From an uncultured Leptospiraceae bacterium (GTDB lineage Bacteria > Spirochaetota > Leptospiria > Leptospirales > Leptospiraceae): a stretch of DNA of 16,498 bases. Made by a program: the position numbers and the translations under genes. The DNA is taken from positions 1 to 16,498 of the forward strand of contig CALDSP010000041.1 in NCBI GenBank assembly GCA_937924465.1, written 5' to 3'. Positions within the stretch are counted from its first letter, which is position 1. Each line of letters starts with the position of its first letter. Under the pieces are notes generated by a model. It did no database searches. It was not told the origin of the DNA and saw only the letters and a program-made list of their open reading frames with translations. Shown here one piece after another: positions 6,903 to 13,880 of this stretch.

Positions 6903-7504
6903 AAGATCAAAAAGATAGGCTTTTCTTACTTATAAAAAATTATGCTTATAAATATTCCATAGAAAAATTTACTTTAGCGTCTGGAAGAAAGTCTCATCAT
7001 TATTTTAATTGTAAAGAGATTCTTTTATATCCAGAAAGATTATCACTTTTATCTGAATACCTTATCAATATTCATATACCTAGTTTAAATTTAAACTTTG
7101 AAGCCGTTGGTGGACTTACAATGGGAGCAGACCCAATCTCTTATGCTCTTAGTTTAGAGTATTATAGAACGGGAAAAATAGTGTATCCTTTAATTGTAAG
7201 AAAGGAAAGCAAACAACATGGAACAAAAAAAGAAATAGAAGGACCAATTCAAAACGTTAAGACTTGTTTAGTTATAGATGATGTTATTACAACAGGTGGT
7301 TCAACTTTAAAAGCTGTGTATGCTTTAAGAAAAGTTGGAATTCAAGTAGAGCATGGAATTTGTATTCTAGATAGAGAAGAGGGTGGATTTGAAAAGCTAC
7401 TTTCTGAAGGAGTTACCATGCATCCTATTTTTAAAAAGTCTGATTTTATAGCACCTAACGCTTTAAGAGATGAAGACCTTTCTATTGATATTTCTTACAA
7501 ATAA
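6899..7504 (+). CDS. pyrE: Orotate phosphoribosyltransferase
   Basis: 201 residues. PyrE joins orotate and PRPP to give orotidine 5'-phosphate in pyrimidine synthesis. The N-terminal FTLASGRKSHHYFNCKEILLYPE (24-46) matches the OPRT F.L.SG..S.yy.n.k segment. VGGLTMGADPISYALS (70-85) is the conserved loop after the first strand. RKESKQHGTKKEIEG (101-115) is the flexible catalytic loop with the Lys and His that contact PRPP. CLVIDDVITTGGSTLKAV (123-140) is the type I phosphoribosyltransferase PRPP-binding signature with the adjacent acidic pair. The length is normal. It is last in the plus-strand block and starts inside the GNAT stop (ATGA). No pyrF or other pyrimidine gene is nearby. It ends 12 bases from the convergent regulator, with no strong terminator hairpin between them, only an AT-rich stretch. 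Confidence 0.95.
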   Translation: MKDQKDRLFLLIKNYAYKYSIEKFTLASGRKSHHYFNCKEILLYPERLSLLSEYLINIHIPSLNLNFEAVGGLTMGADPISYALSLEYYRTGKIVYPLIVRKESKQHGTKKEIEGPIQNVKTCLVIDDVITTGGSTLKAVYALRKVGIQVEHGICILDREEGGFEKLLSEGVTMHPIFKKSDFIAPNALRDEDLSIDISYK

Positions 7505-7516
7505 AAAATTATTTTT

Positions 7517-8890
7517 TTACTCATTCAAATCAAACTTTAAAAGGTAAACTTCACTTCCTTGTTCTTCTATTTTAGAAAAAGATAAATTTGTTTTTTCAAA
7601 AATCCAATTGGGAAAGTGTATCACAATTTCTTGATTTAATAGAAATTTTATACAAAGAAATTTTTCTTCAAAACGAGTATGAATTACCAATTTTTGATTC
7701 TCTTTCAATAAAATAATAAAAACAGTCAATATTTCTAAAAAAATAAACTCAAAGAAAATCGAATTGATTTTTAGAATAGCAATATCAACTTCTGTTTTAA
7801 AAGTGAGTTTCAGTTTTTTGTATTCAAGAATAGTTTTTAAATTATTAGTGATTTTGTCATAAAACTGTTTGAATCTTATTGTATTTTGAAATTCACAAAA
7901 ATTTGAATTTTCTAACAAAAATTCATGCAGTATTTGAAAGTCTTTTATACTCTCTGAAATTAACTTTTCTAATAAACTTAAGCTATTTACATCATAGTTT
8001 TTATTTTCTAATATCTTATGAATTAAATTGAAACTAAACTTTAAATCTAAGGCACAACTGTTTTCAAATTTATGATACAAGGTTTGAATAAATTGATTAT
8101 AAAATTGATTCTTATTATTGAGTTCTTGAGTTTTTTTATATTTTTCAGCAATTTCTAAATAAGGAAGAATTTGATTTACAATGTCAGGAGAAAATGGTTT
8201 TCGAATCCATCCATTTGAGAAACTTAAAAACTCTTTCGTATTCTCTGCTTCATCTTCTGCTGAAAGAAAAATAATAGGAATTTCAAAAAGTCCTAGCACA
8301 TAACGTATCACTTTAGCTAGTTCTAATCCATTCATATTAGGCATGTTTAAATCGGTAATAATCAAATGAAATTCATTTGGTCTATCGGCTAGTATTTGCA
8401 TTGCCTCTTTTCCATCGGAAGCCAAAGTGATCTTGAGTTTGTGCTTAGATAAATAAATTTTTAAAACTTTTCGAGTGGGTTCAGAATCTTCGGCAATCAA
8501 AACTTGTAAGTCTTCCCAACGCTTTAAATTTGGAAAAAGGACTTTTAAAATATTCTGCAAAGATTCAAATGTAAAAGGCTTTTTTAAAAAAAAATTGATT
8601 CCTAAATTTAAATATTCTAGTTTTTTTTGTAAATCTAAATCGTTTGCACAAAAAAGTATAGGTTTATTAGAAATAGAGTTTTTGTTTTCAAACTCTCGAA
8701 TTGTAGTAACAAGAGCTAATGTTTCTGTTTCATCTATACTACTAAATAAGTATAGATCAAAAGAGTTTTCAAAGAATTCTAAAATCCTTTGGTTTTCTTC
8801 TAAAAATACAACTTCAAAATTTAATTTATTGAAGTAATTAGAAAAAATAATTCTAAAAGTTAAGCTGTTCTCTTTTATGAGTACTTTCAT
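7517..8890 (-). CDS. Two-receiver response regulator with decayed kinase-like C-terminus
   Basis: 457 residues. Residues 1-118 form a receiver fold lacking the phospho-acceptor: the DLYLF segment continues with Ser50 where Asp is expected, the acidic pair reads Glu7-Asn8, and the Thr/Ser position is Ala82, though Lys104 (KKPF) remains. Residues 128-245 form a canonical receiver: Glu134-Asp135, Asp180 (IITDLNMP), Ser210 and Lys231 (RKPF). Residues 250-325 are helical and echo a histidine-kinase dimerisation domain (NKNQFYNQFIQTLYHKF, His273 near the usual His place). Residues 330-457 echo a GHKL ATPase layout (the FIFLEILTVFIILL helix, IFEKTNLSF, and a final strand YLLKFDL), but the Asn of the N box and the glycine boxes are absent. 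The gene is coupled to the thiolase upstream by an ATGA overlap. The phosphorylation source and output are not apparent; the C-terminal reading is my inference. Confidence 0.82.
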   Translation of the reverse strand: MKVLIKENSLTFRIIFSNYFNKLNFEVVFLEENQRILEFFENSFDLYLFSSIDETETLALVTTIREFENKNSISNKPILFCANDLDLQKKLEYLNLGINFFLKKPFTFESLQNILKVLFPNLKRWEDLQVLIAEDSEPTRKVLKIYLSKHKLKITLASDGKEAMQILADRPNEFHLIITDLNMPNMNGLELAKVIRYVLGLFEIPIIFLSAEDEAENTKEFLSFSNGWIRKPFSPDIVNQILPYLEIAEKYKKTQELNNKNQFYNQFIQTLYHKFENSCALDLKFSFNLIHKILENKNYDVNSLSLLEKLISESIKDFQILHEFLLENSNFCEFQNTIRFKQFYDKITNNLKTILEYKKLKLTFKTEVDIAILKINSIFFEFIFLEILTVFIILLKENQKLVIHTRFEEKFLCIKFLLNQEIVIHFPNWIFEKTNLSFSKIEEQGSEVYLLKFDLNE

Positions 8891-9999
8891 AATTGATTTT
8901 CAAGAATTGTCACAAAATTATTGGTGGCTAAGCCACCTATAGAGTGAGTCAATCCATAATGCAAGTTTTTTTCTTTCATGAAATTTACAAGCTCAACAAT
9001 TTGAGCTAATCCAGAAGCAGCAATAGGGTGGCCTCTAGATTTGAGTCCTCCAGATGGATTGATTGGCAAATCTCCATTGAGAGAAGTAATTCCTTCTTTT
9101 ACCTTTTGGAGTGCAGTTCCTTTTTCAAAAAAGCCAGCATCTTCAGAACCAATCAATTCGAAAGGAGTAAAAGCATCATGAAGTTCTGCAACTTGGATAT
9201 GCTTTGGAGAAATTGCGGATTCTTTATACGCCTTACGAAACGCTTGTATAGAGGAATCAAAACTTAAAGGTGCATTTGTAATTTGAAAACTAGAAAACCC
9301 AGAACCAAGTCCAATCACTTTAAATGGAGATACAAACTCCAAAGATAACAAAACAGCCGCACTTCCATCGGAAATGGGAGAAATATCATAAAGCCCTAGT
9401 GGATAAGCAAAGATAGGAGCTTTTTCGTAGTCTTGGTATGTAATCTTTTTTTGAAAATGAGCTTTGGGATTTAAACTCCCATTGGCATGCAATTTTTCAG
9501 CAATAAAAAACAAATCTTGCTTAGAGTAACCAAATTCATACAAATAACGTTGCGTGATAAGAGCCGCCCCTTGTGCCATAGACATTTGAAAACTCTGTTG
9601 AAAGTCAGATAGAACTTTTCCAAGAAGTAAATTATTTTCTTCTCTAGGGAGTAAACTCATCACTTCTGTGGCTACAACTAAGGCATTAGAATAAGCTCCA
9701 CTTTGTAAAAGTCGAACAGCAGTATGAAATGCCGAAGCTCCACTAGAGGAAGCTGTTTCTGTTCTTATACAAAAACAACTTTTGGATAGCCCTAAGCTAT
9801 CGGCAAGTTTGGCAGCTAAATGAAATTCTTGGGTATAGCGTTCTGCAGCAAAAGTAGAAAAGACTAGTAAGTCAATTTTGTTTTTATCAAAATTGAGTAA
9901 ACATTCTTTCGCAGTTTGTTTAGAAAGTTCCAAAACAGAAAGAGAAGTCTTACCAAATTTAGATAGGTTTGTTGACAAAATTGAAATTTTTTGTGACAT
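8887..9999 (-). CDS. Thiolase-like protein (SCP2/archaeal acetyl-CoA acetyltransferase type) with Cys to Ser change
   Basis: 370 residues with a thiolase fold. ETASSSGASAFHTAVRLLQSG (81-101) is the nucleophile region. AELHDAFTPFELIGSEDAGFFEKG (271-294) carries His274 of the SCP2/archaeal-type HDAF motif. NPSGGLKSRGHPIAASGLAQIVEL (314-337) carries His324 of the GHP motif. THSIGG (351-356) is the last active-site loop. Thiolases use a Cys in the A-C-A-S-G context; here Ser84 occupies it (codon TCC at 9748-9750). Three of the four loops are therefore intact while the acyl-accepting Cys is lost. Classical thiolysis or Claisen condensation through a Cys thioester is doubtful; a different acyl reaction or a binding role is possible. 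No partner OB-fold (DUF35) gene is adjacent, although many relatives have one. The start is ATG at 9999 without a clear Shine-Dalgarno sequence, and the gene is coupled to the two-receiver regulator downstream. Confidence 0.87.
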   Translation of the reverse strand: MSQKISILSTNLSKFGKTSLSVLELSKQTAKECLLNFDKNKIDLLVFSTFAAERYTQEFHLAAKLADSLGLSKSCFCIRTETASSSGASAFHTAVRLLQSGAYSNALVVATEVMSLLPREENNLLLGKVLSDFQQSFQMSMAQGAALITQRYLYEFGYSKQDLFFIAEKLHANGSLNPKAHFQKKITYQDYEKAPIFAYPLGLYDISPISDGSAAVLLSLEFVSPFKVIGLGSGFSSFQITNAPLSFDSSIQAFRKAYKESAISPKHIQVAELHDAFTPFELIGSEDAGFFEKGTALQKVKEGITSLNGDLPINPSGGLKSRGHPIAASGLAQIVELVNFMKEKNLHYGLTHSIGGLATNNFVTILENQL

Positions 10000-10021
10000 T
10001 ACAAATTCATAGATTTTAAGA

Positions 10022-10027
10022 ATTATA
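10022..10027 (-). promoter_or_regulatory. Possible -10 element for the thiolase/regulator pair
   Basis: The minus strand reads TATAAT in the 54-base gap between the D-Ala-D-Ala ligase stop and the thiolase start. It would place transcription start about 15-20 bases before the thiolase ATG. No good -35 box lies at 17 bases (the best TTG is about 20 bases away), and AT-rich spacers produce such hexamers by chance. The thiolase and regulator may instead be read through from cheR-ddl. Confidence 0.3.
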
Positions 10028-10053
10028 ATAAGTTACAATCTTTTTTAAAGCAA

Positions 10054-11112
10054 CTACTTATAACTTAAAGCATTTTCAATTAATAAATCTAAAAGATACT
10101 CCATTTCTATTTTTTCATAATGTGCTTGTTGGGGAATCAAACTTGTTTCTGTCATACCGGGTAAAGTGTTCGTTTCTAAAACGTAAGGAATATTGTTTTG
10201 TATAATAAAATCAGTTCTAGAATAACCACTACAACCAAGGACGTTATGCGCTAAAAGAGACATTTCACGTACTCTTTGAGTTAACTCCAAAGAAATAGGG
10301 GCGGGAGTAATTTCTTCACTTCCCCCTGTTTTGTATTTTGCTTCAAAGTCAAAAAATTCTGACTTGGGCAAGATTTGCGTTGGATAAAGTGGTCTTGGTT
10401 GAAAACTCTCACCTTCTTTAAATTCAATCACTCCACAAGAAACTTCTATTCCTTTCAGTAAATTTTGAACAAAGGCTTTGTTTTCTAATTCAAAAACATT
10501 TTGGAGTCGAATTTGTAATTCCTGTAAATTTCTTGCTATCCCAGCCCCAACGCTACTTCCTCCATGATTGGGCTTAACAAAACAAGGAAAGTGAATTCCA
10601 AATTGAAAAAGTTTTTCTTGGATTTGAGTTTCAGTTAATAAATGTAATTCTTGTTTAGAGAAAACCACAAAATTTTCCACATTTAGTCCACTTGCTTTAT
10701 AAACTAAATTTGACTTTTCTTTATCCATTGCCAAAGCAGAGGCTAACACCTTAGAACCAGTATAAGGAACACCTAAAAGCTCCAAATACGCTTGGATTGT
10801 ACCATTTTCTCCATTTCCGCCATGAAGTCCCAAAAAAACTACTTCGCAATCTAAACGATTAGGTAAATAAAATTCTTCTATTTCTTGCTGACGAAATTTT
10901 TTTTCGTAAACAGCAGAATTGTCGTTTACACTAAGACTTGGTATTGAATGAGAATAATTTTTAGGAATAAGCCACAAACCTTTTTCAGTGATTAAAATAG
11001 GCTTAACTTTATATTTTTGTTTATTTAAGGTTTGAAAAATAAAAGAACCAGTTTTTAAGGAAATAAAATGTTCCGTAGAATTTCCGCCGTACAAAAGATA
11101 AACCTGAAGCAT
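10054..11112 (-). CDS. ddl: D-alanine--D-alanine ligase
   Basis: 352 residues, an ATP-grasp ligase that makes the D-Ala-D-Ala dipeptide for peptidoglycan. Domains in order: N-terminal YGGNSTEHFISLKTG (8-22, with Glu14 of the catalytic triad), VFLGLHGGNGENGTIQAYLELLGVPYTGS (92-120), then the ATP-grasp core FVKPNHGGSSVGAGIA (178-193), EVSCGVIE, FFDFEAKY (253-260, with Tyr260), GYSRTDF (296-302) and VLETNTLPGMT (311-321). The triad Glu, Ser and Tyr is present. Tyr at the end of EAKY argues for D-Ala rather than D-lactate as the second substrate. The length is typical, with a slightly longer insert around 50-85. It follows cheR by four bases on the same strand, so the two are probably co-transcribed, an unusual pairing with no obvious functional reason. 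Confidence 0.95.
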   Translation of the reverse strand: MLQVYLLYGGNSTEHFISLKTGSFIFQTLNKQKYKVKPILITEKGLWLIPKNYSHSIPSLSVNDNSAVYEKKFRQQEIEEFYLPNRLDCEVVFLGLHGGNGENGTIQAYLELLGVPYTGSKVLASALAMDKEKSNLVYKASGLNVENFVVFSKQELHLLTETQIQEKLFQFGIHFPCFVKPNHGGSSVGAGIARNLQELQIRLQNVFELENKAFVQNLLKGIEVSCGVIEFKEGESFQPRPLYPTQILPKSEFFDFEAKYKTGGSEEITPAPISLELTQRVREMSLLAHNVLGCSGYSRTDFIIQNNIPYVLETNTLPGMTETSLIPQQAHYEKIEMEYLLDLLIENALSYK

Positions 11113-11116
11113 TTTC

Positions 11117-11974
11117 TTATTTTTTTTGATAAATAGTATGACCTAAAAATTTAAAAGAGTCTGAAATTCCAAATAAAGTTTCAGAATGACCAATTATAAG
11201 TAATCCTTCCTCTTCTAAGTATCTTTCCATTACAGCAAACATTTTCTTTTGAGTAGGCTTATCAAAATAAATAATTACATTTCTACAAAATATTGCATCC
11301 ATTTTTTCAGAAAAGGGATAAACAGAATCTAACAAGTTGATTTTCATAAACTTGATCATATTCTTCAAATTTAATTTGACTTGGTATTCAACTTCTTTTT
11401 TTGAATTTTCTTGTTGAGTAAAATATTTTTTGAGTAAATCGTAAGGTACTGTGCTAACCTTTTCTTGGTTATATATTCCCTTTTCTGCAATAGCCAAAAC
11501 ATTTGTATCAATATCGGATGCATAAACACGAATGTTCCAACCCGGTCTTGTGGAAAAGTACTCGCTCAACGTAATAGCAATACTATATGGTTCTTCCCCT
11601 GTAGAACAGGCAGAAGACCAAATACGAAGAGTTTTATTATATTGCTTTTTCTTTTTTTCTTCTAAGGCTGGTAAAAAAGTATTTTTTAAATATTCAAAAT
11701 GATGATTTTCTCGAAAAAAATCAGTCTTATTAGTTGTAATTCGATTAATAATTTCTAAAATTTCTGTATTAAAAAAATTTTTGTCAGTTTTAAGTTTTTT
11801 TACATACTCTTCAAAAGTAGGAATTTGATTCATTCGCAAACGAATGTTTAGGCGAGATTGCATCATGATTTTTTTATGAGGAGCAAGAGAAATTCCTGTT
11901 TTTTGATAGATAATATCTCTTAGATAATTAAACTCTGGATCACCAATTGGTACTATTCCGAAAAATTCAGCCAT
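11117..11974 (-). CDS. cheR: CheR-type chemoreceptor glutamate methyltransferase
   Basis: 285 residues. CheR transfers methyl groups from S-adenosylmethionine to glutamates of chemoreceptors for adaptation. Residues 1-85 are the N-terminal helical CheR_N domain (FNYLRDIIYQKTGISLAPHKKIMMQSRLNIRLR). TTNKTDFFRENHHF (80-93) is the conserved join. The methyltransferase domain has LRIWSSACSTGEEPYSIAI (116-134, SAM-binding), VYASDIDTNVLAIAEKGIY (150-168), DAIFCRNVIIYFDKPTQKKMF (226-246) and LLIIGHSETL (258-267). The length is standard, with no added TPR. The ATG lies 11 bases after the 3' end of tRNA-Arg, preceded by GAAGAA as a weak ribosome site. The next gene is ddl, four bases on. The divergent gene is a chemoreceptor and a plausible substrate, although that receptor is soluble and its methylation sites are not certain. 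Confidence 0.95.
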   Translation of the reverse strand: MAEFFGIVPIGDPEFNYLRDIIYQKTGISLAPHKKIMMQSRLNIRLRMNQIPTFEEYVKKLKTDKNFFNTEILEIINRITTNKTDFFRENHHFEYLKNTFLPALEEKKKKQYNKTLRIWSSACSTGEEPYSIAITLSEYFSTRPGWNIRVYASDIDTNVLAIAEKGIYNQEKVSTVPYDLLKKYFTQQENSKKEVEYQVKLNLKNMIKFMKINLLDSVYPFSEKMDAIFCRNVIIYFDKPTQKKMFAVMERYLEEEGLLIIGHSETLFGISDSFKFLGHTIYQKK

Positions 11975-11985
11975 TTCTTCAAGAG

Positions 11986-12057
11986 AGCCCCGGGAGGGAA
12001 TCGAACCCCCACACTCAGTTCCGAAGACTGATGTTCTATCCGTTGAACTACCGGGAC
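11986..12057 (-). tRNA. tRNA-Arg, anticodon UCG
   Basis: Read on the minus strand this is a full cloverleaf. The acceptor stem is GTCCCGG pairing with CCGGGGC (one G-T pair). The D arm is GTTC/GAAC with loop AACGGATA, which contains the A20-type Arg identity base. The anticodon stem is TCAGT/ACTGA with loop CTTCGGA, so the anticodon is TCG (Arg, CGN codons). The variable loop is four bases (GTGT). The T arm is GGGGG/CCCTC with loop TTCGATT. CCA is not encoded and must be added. The discriminator base reads U, unusual for tRNA-Arg, which normally has A or G. The gene points the same way as cheR, whose ATG follows after 11 bases, so the two are likely one transcript. Confidence 0.93.
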
Positions 12058-12059
12058 AT

Positions 12060-12090
12060 TTTGTTCTACATGTTTTTAGTGTTTGTTCTA
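12060..12090. repeat. Nine-base direct repeat between divergent tRNA-Arg/cheR and the globin chemoreceptor
   Basis: TTTGTTCTA occurs at 12060-12068 and again at 12082-12090. The copies are 22 bases apart start to start, about two helical turns, in the only shared upstream region of the two divergent units. Such spacing suits a dimeric regulator on one DNA face, but the words are AT-rich and the match could be chance. Confidence 0.3.
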
Positions 12091-12143
12091 ACGTAAAGAA
12101 TTTTTTACTTGTTTTTCAATCTAAAAAATCTAATTTCGGGAAT

Positions 12144-13880
12144 ATGTTTAATTTTTTTAATAAATCCAAAGATGAGTTATGGAAACCTGGTACTTCCGAC
12201 ATAAAAATTAGTGAACCTTACCTAACTTTTGCGTCTTATCTTGGTCTTTATCAAAATCACCTATTAGAAATCCAATCTATTCAACCCTTGTTAAGCCAAA
12301 AGATTGAAGAAATCACCGATATTCATTATGATTTTATATCAGCTACTCCAAATCTTATGGATATTGTTACAAAACATAGTAATATTCCCAAACTCAAAGA
12401 AACTTTCAGAGAATATCTTAGAACCACTTTTGAAGCAAACATAAACGAAACTTATATTAAAAATCGCGAAAAAATTGGAAGAGTGCATTTTATAATTGGT
12501 CTATCTCCCGAGTGGTACATTGCTTCTCAAATGAGAATTCTAAACTTTTTAAGTATCTTTTTACACGAAAACTTAAAACGAAGTAGATTTTTATTTTCTT
12601 TAGAAAGCATTCAAAAACTTTTAGGTTTTGATACACAAATTATTCTAAAAATTTACTCTGAATCGTATGTTTATCAAATGAACTCGAATTTATGCGATGC
12701 TGTAGATAAAACAGCAGATTCAAAAAACCTTCAACATGCCTTCCAGATTGTAGAAAAAATAAAAGAAGTTACCACCAAAACAGAATTTACAAAAGTAGAA
12801 TTAGAAAAAAGTAGTACAGAAACAAAAAAACTGAATACTCAACTTGAAACAATTTCCCAAGAAATAAACTCAAGTATTCAAGAAGTGGAAAGTTCTAAAA
12901 AGTTGGTTTCCGATGCTCTCTATAGTATTGAAGAAATTTCTTATAAATATGGAGAGCTTATGGCAAATTGGACGCAACTGAATCAAGAAATTGAAAAAAT
13001 TCGGAATGTAATTTCTATCATTCAAGATATTGCAGAAAGAACAAATCTTCTCTCACTCAATGCATCTATTGAAGCAGCTAGAGCGGGAAAAGAAGGAGCT
13101 GGTTTTGCAGTAGTAAGTTCTGAAATAAACAAGTTATCCACTCAAACAGCAGAGTCTGTACAGAGCATTACTCAATTAGTAAAAAACATAGTTAAAACAG
13201 TAAGCAATATAAACTCCGATACAAATGGAATTAAGAATTTAATTAAAGAAAGAGTGAAACAGGGTTTTGAAGCAGTAGATTCTTTCGAAGACTTAACTAA
13301 ATTGATTCGTTTAACCAACGATAAAATTTCAAATTTTAAAGAAAATTTTCAAATTAGTTTAGAAACAATTTCTGAATCAACTAAGAAAATGTTTGATATG
13401 CTTTATCTTCAAACAGATTTACGTGACTTAAGTATAGAAAATACTAGAAATATGTTGCAATATACAGAAGATGTAAACGAACTACGCAAAAAAAATCTAG
13501 CGACTCTTTCTCAAATTCCCATTAAAGTCATGATTCGAACCGTAAAAACAGAACACAGACTTTGGAAATGGTGGCTTTTTTCTTTTATGTTTGATATTCA
13601 TAATCTCACAGAAGAACAAATTTTAGATCATACCCAATGCAGGTTAGGAAAATGGTATTACTCTATTGATAACCCTCAAATTACTCAACTCAAAAGTTAC
13701 AAAGAAATGGAAGCACCTCATGCTCGTTTGCATTCTATTGCAAAAGAAATTTTTTGGAGTATAAAAGATAAAAAATTTGAGGAAGCTAAAGAAAAACTCG
13801 TAGAGTTAGAAAAACTATCCACTGAAATCATTGCTTGTTTAGATAGACTTGAAAAAGAAATTGAAGGCATTATTATTTAA
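12144..13880 (+). CDS. Soluble globin-coupled methyl-accepting chemotaxis receptor with C-terminal CZB zinc domain
   Basis: 578 residues with no membrane segment, so cytoplasmic. Residues about 20-175 are a protoglobin/HemAT-type sensor globin; IGRVHFIIGLSPEWYIASQMRI (111-132) is the signature, with His115 the likely proximal heme ligand. Residues about 200-450 are helical signalling: the hairpin tip IAERTNLLSLNASIEAARAGKEGAGFAVVSSEINKLSTQTAES (296-338) is the MCP signature that binds CheW and CheA. Residues about 460-575 are a chemoreceptor zinc-binding (CZB) domain, EHRLWKWW...CRLGKWY...PHARLH, with His471, Cys499, His526 and His530 at the four ligand places. Family knowledge predicts oxygen or related gas sensing by heme and a second metal or redox input by the zinc-Cys site. 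The ATG at 12144 has only GGGA close upstream. It is divergent from tRNA-Arg/cheR, and its stop overlaps that of the convergent phosphatase. Confidence 0.93.
   Translation: MFNFFNKSKDELWKPGTSDIKISEPYLTFASYLGLYQNHLLEIQSIQPLLSQKIEEITDIHYDFISATPNLMDIVTKHSNIPKLKETFREYLRTTFEANINETYIKNREKIGRVHFIIGLSPEWYIASQMRILNFLSIFLHENLKRSRFLFSLESIQKLLGFDTQIILKIYSESYVYQMNSNLCDAVDKTADSKNLQHAFQIVEKIKEVTTKTEFTKVELEKSSTETKKLNTQLETISQEINSSIQEVESSKKLVSDALYSIEEISYKYGELMANWTQLNQEIEKIRNVISIIQDIAERTNLLSLNASIEAARAGKEGAGFAVVSSEINKLSTQTAESVQSITQLVKNIVKTVSNINSDTNGIKNLIKERVKQGFEAVDSFEDLTKLIRLTNDKISNFKENFQISLETISESTKKMFDMLYLQTDLRDLSIENTRNMLQYTEDVNELRKKNLATLSQIPIKVMIRTVKTEHRLWKWWLFSFMFDIHNLTEEQILDHTQCRLGKWYYSIDNPQITQLKSYKEMEAPHARLHSIAKEIFWSIKDKKFEEAKEKLVELEKLSTEIIACLDRLEKEIEGIII

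Noticed and set aside
7501..7518. Terminator between pyrE and the convergent regulator
   Set aside because: Only an A/T-only palindrome-like stretch, which is too weak to call as a hairpin terminator.
8475..8837. Plus-strand open frame inside the two-receiver regulator
   Set aside because: Lys/Ser/Phe-rich antisense of receiver coding sequence, with no ribosome site or domain.
10054..11112. Van-type D-Ala-D-lactate ligase
   Set aside because: The EAKY Tyr260 and the usual Glu/Ser residues fit a D-Ala-D-Ala ligase, and no vanH or vanX-like genes are adjacent.
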